A stretch of 6,496 bases of DNA from Coriobacteriales bacterium (GTDB lineage: Bacteria > Actinomycetota > Coriobacteriia > Coriobacteriales > QAMH01), in NCBI GenBank assembly GCA_024408695.1, contig JAKSUU010000062.1, positions 1-6,496 on the forward strand. The letters are read 5' to 3'. Under the pieces are notes generated by a model, which saw only the letters and a program-made list of their open reading frames with translations, did no database searches and was not told where the DNA came from. Position 1 is the first letter of the stretch. Every line of letters begins with the position of its first letter. Position numbers and translations under genes: made by a program. Positions 1 to 6,454 of this stretch are shown here, in pieces.

Positions 1-1
1 G

Positions 2-1360
2 TGCGGTTTTGTAAACAAACCTGGCACCTGTTATATCAATAAAAGCCCTTCTTTTATGAGCGAATATGAGCTTGAGTGCAGTGATATGCTTAGTGATGAT
101 GCAAAAGCTCATTCGCTAAATACACAAGACGATCTTTGCAAATTGCAGTCTTATGCTGGTTATGACAAGCTTTCTAGTATTCTTGCAAAATACGGCAAGT
201 CTTTTCCTATGCGATATTTAACCAGTACAATCCCTGCATATGTGTGGAGAGCTGCTAGTTACGGTGAGCCCTATAAAATTTCTTCACTTATTATAAATGC
301 TGCAAACCCTCTTGTAACTTATGCCGACACAAACACAGTACGAAAGGCTTTTGAAAAGTTAGATTTGATTATTTGCATAGATAGTGTGATGAGTGCATCC
401 GCTGTATATTCTGATTATATTTTGCCTGTGGCATTGGCATTTGAACGCCCTGCCTTTCAAGCTTTTGGGGGAGTGAGTGATTTTTGTTATGGAGGTCCTT
501 CAATCATAAAACCATTATATGAGCGCAAAAGTGATTATGAAATTTTTAGAGAGCTAGGTCTTGCTCTAGGTCAACCAAGTGAGCTTTGGCCTTGTGAAAC
601 TTTAGATGAAGAAATTGAACGTGTTGTTGCAAAATGCGGGTTTGATTACGATGCGTTTATAGAGCTTGGATATGCTGGCGGTTTAAGCGAAGATAATATT
701 TACGATTATTGCACACAAACAGGTAAAATTGAACTTGCAAGTAGCATTTTGAAAGATTTAGGCGAAACCCCCGTTGCTCAAAATATAGCTTATAATTTTG
801 TTTCAACATTTCAAAATGAGCATTATGATAGTCCCCAAAACTCAATTTTGACAATGATTACAGGCGCACGCACACAGCCTTATTGGGCATCTTGTTATTT
901 TAGTATTGAACGTTTTAGAAAAATGCACCCGCGCCCAATGATTGAAATGTCGCAGTCCACAGCCGATAAACTTGGTCTTAAAGAAGGTGATGCGTGTGTA
1001 ATTAAGGCAGCAAAAGACAAGTTTTTATTAGATGATTCTTGCGGAAAGTTAGTATTAGACATTGTCCAATATTTGCATATATCTAATATAATAGATGATG
1101 TAGTTTCTTGTGAATACGGTTGGTGGTATCCAGAAAAAATTAATGCGCCTGTAACCAAAAAAGAAATTTTTTATGATTTTTATAATCCTCATTTTAAAAA
1201 GGTGCATCGCTCAAATGTAAATTTATTATCAAGATGCGACTTACATGAAGTAGGTTCATTTTGCTTGCAAAAAGATGAAAGTGATTGCGACCAACTTTTT
1301 GGCACATGGATTTATAATGGAATACCAGTTACCGTAGAAAAATATAACGAAGAAGGATAA
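2..1360 (+). CDS. Molybdopterin-dependent oxidoreductase, DMSO reductase superfamily (5' truncated)
   Basis: This is the C-terminal part (about 452 codons) of a molybdenum or tungsten bis-pyranopterin enzyme; the family is usually about 700 residues or more, so the N-terminal Fe-S domain and metal ligand lie off the window. The frame is open from base 2, with no stop before the ATG at 56, so that ATG is almost certainly internal. Seen in the sequence: a cofactor-domain segment NAANPL (296-313), then DYILPVALAFERP (from about 413), a KSDYEIFRELG segment, and a C-terminal dinucleotide-binding domain starting near LTMITGARTQPYW (about 848 onward) and ending in GWWYPE (1118-1135) and SNVNLL (1211-1228). 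The WWxPE and SNxNLL style is typical of the acetylene hydratase, catechol dehydroxylase and thiosulfate/polysulfide reductase-like branch. The substrate cannot be read from this part, nor whether it is exported, since any Tat signal would be missing. It ends 2 bases before the next gene. Confidence 0.9.
   Translation, partial: CGFVNKPGTCYINKSPSFMSEYELECSDMLSDDAKAHSLNTQDDLCKLQSYAGYDKLSSILAKYGKSFPMRYLTSTIPAYVWRAASYGEPYKISSLIINAANPLVTYADTNTVRKAFEKLDLIICIDSVMSASAVYSDYILPVALAFERPAFQAFGGVSDFCYGGPSIIKPLYERKSDYEIFRELGLALGQPSELWPCETLDEEIERVVAKCGFDYDAFIELGYAGGLSEDNIYDYCTQTGKIELASSILKDLGETPVAQNIAYNFVSTFQNEHYDSPQNSILTMITGARTQPYWASCYFSIERFRKMHPRPMIEMSQSTADKLGLKEGDACVIKAAKDKFLLDDSCGKLVLDIVQYLHISNIIDDVVSCEYGWWYPEKINAPVTKKEIFYDFYNPHFKKVHRSNVNLLSRCDLHEVGSFCLQKDESDCDQLFGTWIYNGIPVTVEKYNEEG
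1353..1357 (+). promoter_or_regulatory. Ribosome binding site for the DUF2064 gene
   Basis: AAGGA lies 5 bases before the ATG at 1363 and sits inside the last codons of the molybdoenzyme gene, directly before its TAA. It fixes the downstream start and makes translational coupling of the two genes likely. Confidence 0.75.
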
Positions 1361-1362
1361 AC

Positions 1363-2295
1363 ATGGAAAAGAAATACGCAATTTTATTATTTAGCAAACC
1401 TCCAGTTCCAGGGCGTGTAAAGACTCGTCTTACTCACGTTAATGGTGGTAAATTTACGCCAGAACAGGCTGCGGAATTTTTTAAGCGTAGCCTTTGGGAT
1501 GTATGCGAACTATGTATGTGGTGCATTGACGATTTAAATGCAGCAAACGAGGCTGAACGCAAAAATAATTCAGGTGCTCCTAAGCGTACTTACGATTTAA
1601 TAGTTTCTACGACTCCAAAAGAAAGCATTCCTTTAATTAAAGAAGCATTAGAAGAAGTTGGCAATTGGCCACACAATATTAAGTATATGTATGATCATGG
1701 CGCAACTTTCGATGAACATTTTGATAATGCCATACGAGAAATTTTTGATGATGGTTACGAAGCTCTCGTTTCGATTGGTGCGGATATTCCAACTATGCCA
1801 CGTTCACATATATCACAAGCTTTTCAGTGGCTCGACTATTTTAAGGAAGTTACCGGTGAGAGTGGATTTGTTGTCGCACCATGCCAAGAGTGTGGATCTT
1901 CGCTTATTGGGTTAAATTTTGATACTCCAATTAATAACCAGGGCATTTATTACAATATGGATGGTATTCCTGCCCTTGATGGCTATGTCCAAAAATTTAA
2001 AGATTCTGGCGTTCCTTGTGCCTATTTAACACCAGTTGCGGATGTTGATGAAATGAGCGATCTCGCTCATTGCCTTTCTTGTGCTCGCGCTTTGCAACAA
2101 TGTGCAAAATTTCAAACTGGCATTTACTACCCAAGACGCTTACTCGAATGGGCAGATTGGATGGGTATTACATCAGTTGCAAAACCAAATGAAAACCATG
2201 ATCCTCGTCAATACATTGATGATGTTGATCCGGATAAAACAGGAGCAGAAGCACCAGCCCTTGATGCTGAAGAAACCGAAGGTCACATTAAATAA
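1363..2295 (+). CDS. DUF2064 / TIGR04282-type glycosyltransferase-like protein with extra cysteine pairs
   Basis: A 310-residue protein of the DUF2064 (TIGR04282) group, a GT-A-fold nucleotide-sugar transferase-like family related in fold to nucleotidyltransferases such as MobA. The N-terminal signature FSKPPVPGRVKTRL (residues 10-23) is the family's nucleotide-binding motif. IGADIPTM (138-145) matches the GxDxP motif near the expected metal-binding aspartate (D141). The usual DGGYxLIGL motif appears as ECGSSLIGL (176-184), with Glu in place of Asp and Ser in place of Tyr. It is longer than typical members (about 200-230 residues, from memory), with an extra C-terminal part and an acidic tail (about 286-308). 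Cysteines are unusually grouped: C48-x2-C51-x2-C54, C174-x2-C177, C237-x2-C240, plus C219 and C247. Family members are often auto-named arsenosugar glycosyltransferases, but no arsenic gene is seen here. It lies 2 bases after the molybdoenzyme and 12 before the radical SAM gene. No signal peptide; probably cytoplasmic. Substrate unknown. Confidence 0.85.
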   Translation: MEKKYAILLFSKPPVPGRVKTRLTHVNGGKFTPEQAAEFFKRSLWDVCELCMWCIDDLNAANEAERKNNSGAPKRTYDLIVSTTPKESIPLIKEALEEVGNWPHNIKYMYDHGATFDEHFDNAIREIFDDGYEALVSIGADIPTMPRSHISQAFQWLDYFKEVTGESGFVVAPCQECGSSLIGLNFDTPINNQGIYYNMDGIPALDGYVQKFKDSGVPCAYLTPVADVDEMSDLAHCLSCARALQQCAKFQTGIYYPRRLLEWADWMGITSVAKPNENHDPRQYIDDVDPDKTGAEAPALDAEETEGHIK

Positions 2296-2307
2296 ATTGA
2301 AAGTATT

Positions 2308-3615
2308 ATGGCTATCGATAAAGAAAACATTTTATTAGAAGATGAGGCTCTTTGTCCTCATTGTATGCAAGTTTTGCCTGCTATTATTTATAAAAATGGC
2401 AAAACCCAAGTCTATATGACTCGAACATGCCCAGATCACGGAGAAATAAATACATATCTTTGGCCAGATGCCAATCATTACATGTCACTTTACAGATTGC
2501 GCAACGAAGGCACACTCCCAAAAACTCGCGATGCAAAAATCACAGATAAATGCTGCAAATCTTGTGGGCTTTGCGCTCGACATATTCGCCGTTCAACTCT
2601 TGTAGAAATCGAGGTTACAAAGCGTTGCAATATGAAGTGCCCAGTATGTTTTATGTCTGCAGATAATACAGATGACGGTATTAGTTTTGAAGAAATCGAA
2701 GGTTTAATTAAAACGCTTGCGCATAAAGTTGGTCCTGAAACCGGCCTTCAAATTACAGGGGGAGAGCCCACAGTTCGCGATGATTTAGCTGACATTGTTC
2801 GTTGTGCTAAAAATCATGGTTTTGAAGGAATAGAAATCAATACTAATGGTCTAAAAATTGCCCAGGATATTGACTATTTACAATCACTTGTAGATGCCGG
2901 AATCACTGGCGTGTATATCGCTTTTGATGGTCTTACTCCAAATATTTACAAAGAAATCCGTGGTAGCGAAGCAGTTCTTGATATGAAGCTTAAAGCTATC
3001 GAAAATTGTCGAAAACTTGGCTGTCAAGTTGTAATTTGCATGACAATTGTCAAAGGAATAAATGAGGATCAAGTTGGCGATATTGTTCAGTTTGCTCTTG
3101 ATAATTCTGATGTGATTTTTGGAGTTGCACTTCAGCCTGCCTTTACGAGTGGTCGCTTTGAACCTAGCGCTGTTCCTAATTACTCAATGGGCGACACAAT
3201 TTTTGACCTCGAAAAACAAACTAATGGTCTTATTAAAGTTGAAGACATTTGGCCTCTTGGTTGCTCTCATCCTCATTGTGACACAGGAACATTTATGATT
3301 CTTGATGAAGATGCTAACTGGTATCCTGTGACTCGTGGTCTATCTAAGGAACAATACATTGAGTCTTATGATTCTGCATCTCCACAAGGTAGTGTTTTTG
3401 CAGATATACTGCACAAGCGTGGTATTACTACAAGCGGTGGCGTAAGCATCATTATCATGAATTATATGGATGCACTTACTACGACCATTTCGCGTATGAA
3501 GGAATGTAGCATGACAGTTGCTATGAAAGATGGACGAGTTATTCCATTTTGTTCTTATCAAATGACAAATTCAGAAGGCGTGCGCCTTTACAATATGTGG
3601 GGCGAGGAAAAATAA
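2308..3615 (+). CDS. Radical SAM protein of the Tes/MJ0619-like family
   Basis: A 435-residue radical SAM enzyme. The core CxxxCxxC that binds the SAM-cleaving [4Fe-4S] cluster is C107/C111/C114 in the context TKRCNMKCPVC. ITGGEPT (149-155) is the SAM-binding GGE motif, and FDG (206-208) closes a barrel strand. Three more cysteine regions surround the core: an N-terminal zinc-ribbon-like part (C16PHC19, then C41PDHG), KCCKSCGLC (81-89) just before the core, and C-terminal GCSHPHC (318-324) with EC (C400) and DGRVIPFC (408-415). This arrangement, including MDA...R...C...DGRxIPFC, matches what I recall of the family of archaeal tetraether synthase (Tes) and the methanogen pterin methylase MJ0619, which add carbon units or join unactivated carbons. 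The family fit is strong; the substrate is not known. The start at 2308 has only a weak GAAAG (2299-2303) upstream, but the N-terminal cysteines require a start near here. The downstream ferredoxin-DUF169 protein could supply electrons. Confidence 0.9.
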   Translation: MAIDKENILLEDEALCPHCMQVLPAIIYKNGKTQVYMTRTCPDHGEINTYLWPDANHYMSLYRLRNEGTLPKTRDAKITDKCCKSCGLCARHIRRSTLVEIEVTKRCNMKCPVCFMSADNTDDGISFEEIEGLIKTLAHKVGPETGLQITGGEPTVRDDLADIVRCAKNHGFEGIEINTNGLKIAQDIDYLQSLVDAGITGVYIAFDGLTPNIYKEIRGSEAVLDMKLKAIENCRKLGCQVVICMTIVKGINEDQVGDIVQFALDNSDVIFGVALQPAFTSGRFEPSAVPNYSMGDTIFDLEKQTNGLIKVEDIWPLGCSHPHCDTGTFMILDEDANWYPVTRGLSKEQYIESYDSASPQGSVFADILHKRGITTSGGVSIIIMNYMDALTTTISRMKECSMTVAMKDGRVIPFCSYQMTNSEGVRLYNMWGEEK

Positions 3616-3647
3616 AAATTTCGCCCATCGGCATTTATAAAATTTGC

Positions 3648-3653
3648 AAGGAG
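3648..3653 (+). promoter_or_regulatory. Strong ribosome binding site for the ferredoxin-DUF169 gene
   Basis: AAGGAG, a full Shine-Dalgarno match, stands 5 bases before the ATG at 3659. It is the best ribosome binding site in the window and follows the largest internal gap (43 bases), suggesting this protein is translated independently and perhaps more strongly than its neighbours. Confidence 0.8.
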
Positions 3654-3658
3654 AATAA

Positions 3659-4630
3659 ATGGCAGATTATAAAATAATTCACGATAGCGACAAATGCCTA
3701 AAATGTGGACTTTGCGTTGCATTTTGTCCAAATGATTGTCTTGAGATGACAGATGCCGGCCCAAAAGTGATTGACATTGAAAATTGCGTAGGTTGCATGA
3801 CATGCAATGGCAATTGTCAAGTTAAAGCACTGCAGGTAGAAGCTTTGACAGATGCGATTTTTGATCCTTATAAAGATGAAAAACGCGCTCCAAAAATTGA
3901 CGACACATTGCAAACTCAATTTAAAGAATGGGAAGAAGCCTGCATAGAGGCTCTTAATTTGCGTTGGAAACCTGTAGCAGTTAATCTAATTGCTAAAGAC
4001 GAAGCCCTGCCAGATTGCAAAATGCCTCCAAATAATATGCGTTTTTGTGAAGCGCTGATGGCTGCACGTAGGGGAGCAAGTATTCTTATGCCTCCTCATA
4101 AACATTCTTGTCCAGATGGTACTAGCATTTTTGGTATGACAGATGTTCCTAAAAAACTCGCAACTGGTGAGATTTACATGCTGTTTCATAAACTTGATAA
4201 CAAAGAAGCTGCTGCTAATATGGTGCGCGAGCGTCCAACTCTTCCAAAATTTAGTATGCGTGCTACTTATGTGGCTCCTCTTAGCAAAACTGTTCGCAAG
4301 CCAGAAGTTGTTGTATTTACAGGCACTCGAGAAGATATGATGTGGCTTACGATGTCTATGTCTTATTACACAGGTGAGCGCTTTAACTATAAGGTCAGCG
4401 GCTATAATTCTATGTGTGTAGAGGCAGTGCTCTATCCATTTCTAGAAAAGCAGGCCAATATCACTCTTGGTTGCTATGGTTGCCGTGCTGCAAGTGACAT
4501 TGGCGAAGATATGATGTTTATGGGTGTTCCAATTGAAATGATGCCTACAGTTGTTGATGGCCTTAAAGAACTTAGCAAAAAAGCAATACCAGATAGTCGC
4601 AATAAAATTTATCTACCACCAATTATGTAA
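3659..4630 (+). CDS. Two-[4Fe-4S] ferredoxin fused to a DUF169 domain
   Basis: A 323-residue protein. Residues 1-60 form a bacterial-type ferredoxin with two cluster motifs: C13-x2-C16-x2-C19-x3-C23-P and C43-x2-C46-x2-C49-x3-C53. From about residue 90 a DUF169 (COG2043) domain follows, with the family's WKPVAVNL opening (103-110), MRFCEAL (127-133), HSCPDG (149-154), SMCVEAVLYP (251-260) and GCYGCR (271-276). The conserved C130, C151, C253, C272 and C275 may bind a further metal site. DUF169 has no established biochemical function that I can name; it occurs in anaerobes and is often beside or fused to redox proteins. The ferredoxin part argues for electron transfer, plausibly to the radical SAM enzyme encoded just upstream or from the flavin protein just downstream. 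No signal peptide or membrane segment, so cytoplasmic. The start is fixed by AAGGAG at 3648-3653. It ends one base before the next ATG. Confidence 0.9.
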   Translation: MADYKIIHDSDKCLKCGLCVAFCPNDCLEMTDAGPKVIDIENCVGCMTCNGNCQVKALQVEALTDAIFDPYKDEKRAPKIDDTLQTQFKEWEEACIEALNLRWKPVAVNLIAKDEALPDCKMPPNNMRFCEALMAARRGASILMPPHKHSCPDGTSIFGMTDVPKKLATGEIYMLFHKLDNKEAAANMVRERPTLPKFSMRATYVAPLSKTVRKPEVVVFTGTREDMMWLTMSMSYYTGERFNYKVSGYNSMCVEAVLYPFLEKQANITLGCYGCRAASDIGEDMMFMGVPIEMMPTVVDGLKELSKKAIPDSRNKIYLPPIM

Positions 4631-4631
4631 T

Positions 4632-5168
4632 ATGGATAGCAAAAATCAAAACATAAAAATCCTAGAAGGTAGGCAAATTGCATCTGCTCTTGCTCCTACA
4701 AGCGTTGCAATTCTTAGTGCCAAAAATTCACTCCAAGATGCCAAGCACAAACATTGTGTAGCAACAATTGCATGGTTTATGCCAATTTCACATGAGCCCT
4801 CTATGATTGCATTTGCGCTACGAGGTCAAGGCGAAACAGCAAAAGCAATAAGCTCATCTAAAGTATTTGCATTAAACTTGCTTAGTCCAGACTATCTTGA
4901 TGCAAACTTAGTTTGTGGTTCGCCTTCAGATGATAGGCTAAATGAGGCTCAATTAGATATCACAGACGCACAAAAGATTAATACTTGTGTGATTGAACAA
5001 GCACACAGTGTGTTTGAATGTTCTTTAGTTGAGCAAAAAACTTATGGAGACCATGATTTATTTGTTGCAAATGTTGAATATGCTTTCATTCGCAACAACA
5101 AGGACAATACAAATATTTTAATCAAAGACAGAAATACATATGGAACCTTTATTCCGTTGACAAAATAG
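4632..5168 (+). CDS. Flavin reductase-like FMN-binding protein
   Basis: A 178-residue protein with the flavin reductase-like split-barrel fold, which binds FMN and either reduces flavin with NAD(P)H or uses bound FMN for electron transfer. The clearest motif is ATIAWFMPISHEPSMIAFAL (44-63), matching the family's T-x-SW-x-x-PxSxxPP-like FMN-binding strand pair. FALNLLSPD (79-87) and GDHDLFVANVE (139-149) match later family strands, the latter holding the conserved H before a hydrophobic strand. The length is typical of the family. I chose the ATG at 4632, not the ATG at 4551, because 4551 lies 80 bases inside the DUF169 gene and its extra 27 residues precede the family's normal N-terminus. There is no clear ribosome binding site and the upstream TAA ends one base before the ATG, so translation probably depends on coupling. 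It may reduce flavin for the neighbouring Fe-S proteins; this is inference. Confidence 0.87.
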   Translation: MDSKNQNIKILEGRQIASALAPTSVAILSAKNSLQDAKHKHCVATIAWFMPISHEPSMIAFALRGQGETAKAISSSKVFALNLLSPDYLDANLVCGSPSDDRLNEAQLDITDAQKINTCVIEQAHSVFECSLVEQKTYGDHDLFVANVEYAFIRNNKDNTNILIKDRNTYGTFIPLTK

Positions 5169-5170
5169 GA
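5167..5170 (+). promoter_or_regulatory. Ribosome binding site overlapping the flavin protein stop codon
   Basis: AGGA overlaps the TAG stop (5166-5168) of the flavin reductase-like gene and stands 5 bases before the ATG at 5176. It supports that start for the GNAT-PhnP fusion and again implies coupled translation within one operon. Confidence 0.65.
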
Positions 5171-5175
5171 TAAAT

Positions 5176-6399
5176 ATGATAGCTCCATTGTTTAGAATTA
5201 GAAATTGCATAGAAGAAGACTTACCAGTCGTACGAAGCCTTTTTTATCAAGAAGGCATGGGGGACATCGACTGTATCCACGGCATCCGTGTGGCATATCT
5301 TAGCGAAAACAATCAGGTCATAGGGGCTTGCAGGGTAGAGCTTATGGAAGATGAGCGTTACTATGTTCGCCCAATAGTTGTTGACGATGCATGGCAGGGG
5401 CATGGAGTTGGCAAGGCCCTAATTACAGATGCTCAAAAATTCTACGAAAAACTCTACCTTGTATCTCAGGGTCGCAATGTTGAATTCTACAAAAAATGCG
5501 GATTCGATACCATGAGCATGCAAGATGTTAACCAAACTCTTCAAAATGAATGCAAGCTTTGTCCAGATAAAAATTGCCACCCGCAAGCCATGTATAGCAA
5601 AGATGCCCAGTTTACTTTTACAATTTTAGGCACTAGTAGTGGCTGTGGCGTCCCTGCGTGTTTTTGTAATTGCAAATCTTGTCAAGATGCTCGTCACAAT
5701 CCAAAACTTCAACGTGGTGGCACAGGCGCATGCATAGAAGGATCCGTCAAAATTCTAATTGATGCATGTCCCGATGTTCGCGAGCATCTCCATCGAGAAA
5801 ATATACGAGATTTTGACTACCTATTTTTAACTCATGCTCATTTTGATCATATAGGTGGACTTGGTGAGCTTGAATACTACAGTCGTCTTTATAGAGACCA
5901 AAAAATCCCCCTATATGGTAGCGAATATGCACTTGCGCAAACACTTGTAGAATTTGCATTTATGGATGATTGTTTTGATCCACATATATTAGAAGAAAAT
6001 TCTTTTATACAATTTCCTGGTCTGACAATTGATGCATTACCTGTCTTTCATGCACCTGGGACATTTGGCTACTTAATAACTACAAAAACTACCAAAACAT
6101 TTTATGCACCAGACACAGGTAAGCTCCCAGACAAAACCTCAAATCTACTTAAGGGTATAGATAATTTGATTATGGATGCTACACTTTTTAAGAAAAATGA
6201 TAACTACCCAAAACATCATGATTTTAAACAAACAATAGAAGATGGCCTAAAGCTTGATGTAAAACATATTTATCTGACGCATGTTGCGCCTCATATGTGC
6301 GATTCACAAGAAAACGTAATTGAACTTATTCAAAAAGAAATTACACAATATAATGGTCGTGTTTTATTGGCCTATGATGGTCTTAAACTTGAAATTTAG
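5176..6399 (+). CDS. GNAT acetyltransferase fused to a PhnP-like metallo-beta-lactamase-fold phosphodiesterase
   Basis: A 407-residue two-domain protein. Residues 1 to about 120 are a GNAT N-acetyltransferase: the acetyl-CoA pyrophosphate-binding loop is QGHGVGKAL (74-82, Q/RxxGxG) and EFYKKCGF (103-110) is the typical end. A short cysteine segment (C126, C129, C134, ending HPQAM) links the domains. Residues about 145-407 are an MBL-fold hydrolase close to PhnP, which in C-P lyase phosphonate breakdown hydrolyses phosphoribosyl 1,2-cyclic phosphate. Shared features: LGTSSGCGVP (151-160), a structural zinc motif C164-x-C166-x2-C169, catalytic HxHxDH at H220/H222/D224/H225, H292 before TFGYLI, PDTGKLPDKT (312-321) with D313, LTH (H369) and a closing AYDGLKLE. 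All expected metal ligands appear present, so both halves look active. PhnP has no acetyltransferase domain, but in E. coli a separate GNAT, phnO, lies next to phnP. No other phosphonate genes are seen. The actual substrates are unknown; PqqB is a more distant relative. Confidence 0.88.
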   Translation: MIAPLFRIRNCIEEDLPVVRSLFYQEGMGDIDCIHGIRVAYLSENNQVIGACRVELMEDERYYVRPIVVDDAWQGHGVGKALITDAQKFYEKLYLVSQGRNVEFYKKCGFDTMSMQDVNQTLQNECKLCPDKNCHPQAMYSKDAQFTFTILGTSSGCGVPACFCNCKSCQDARHNPKLQRGGTGACIEGSVKILIDACPDVREHLHRENIRDFDYLFLTHAHFDHIGGLGELEYYSRLYRDQKIPLYGSEYALAQTLVEFAFMDDCFDPHILEENSFIQFPGLTIDALPVFHAPGTFGYLITTKTTKTFYAPDTGKLPDKTSNLLKGIDNLIMDATLFKKNDNYPKHHDFKQTIEDGLKLDVKHIYLTHVAPHMCDSQENVIELIQKEITQYNGRVLLAYDGLKLEI

Positions 6400-6454
6400 T
6401 ATAATATTAAATGTTTTTGTGCGATGAGTAATTCAGTAAATAAAATGGAAAAAG

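Noticed and set aside
56..1360. Complete 434-residue gene starting at ATG 56.
   Set aside because: The same frame is open to base 2, there is no ribosome binding site before 56, and the family needs an N-terminal Fe-S and cofactor domain that would be missing.
1363..3615. Arsenosugar synthesis, suggested by the usual automatic name for DUF2064/TIGR04282 and a neighbouring radical SAM gene.
   Set aside because: No ArsM-type methyltransferase is present and the radical SAM enzyme has the Tes/MJ0619 cysteine layout, not that expected of ArsS.
3623..3632. GCC-CATC-GGC inverted repeat in the 43-base gap before the ferredoxin-DUF169 gene.
   Set aside because: Only three base pairs, with no T-run after it; too weak to call a terminator or regulatory hairpin.
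4551..4631. Longer start for the flavin reductase-like protein, overlapping the DUF169 gene.
   Set aside because: It would add 27 residues not typical of the family and read through coding sequence of the upstream gene; ATG 4632 directly follows the upstream stop.
657..5959. Open frames of 60-90 residues on the minus strand and in other plus frames within the genes.
   Set aside because: All lie inside genes with clear family motifs, lack ribosome binding sites, and show no recognisable domain; they are frame shadows.
5176..6399. A phosphonate C-P lyase operon, from the PhnP-like domain.
   Set aside because: None of the other genes resembles phnG-M, so only the fold relation to PhnP is supported.
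6400..6405. TATAAT as a -10 promoter box for a gene at the right edge.
   Set aside because: No convincing -35 box lies about 17 bases upstream, and this hexamer is common in AT-rich DNA.
6395..6411. Hairpin TTTAGTA-TAA-TATTAAA followed by a T-rich run, as an intrinsic terminator after the last gene.
   Set aside because: The stem is only A-T pairs with one G-T, so it would be very unstable; AT-rich sequence gives such repeats by chance.
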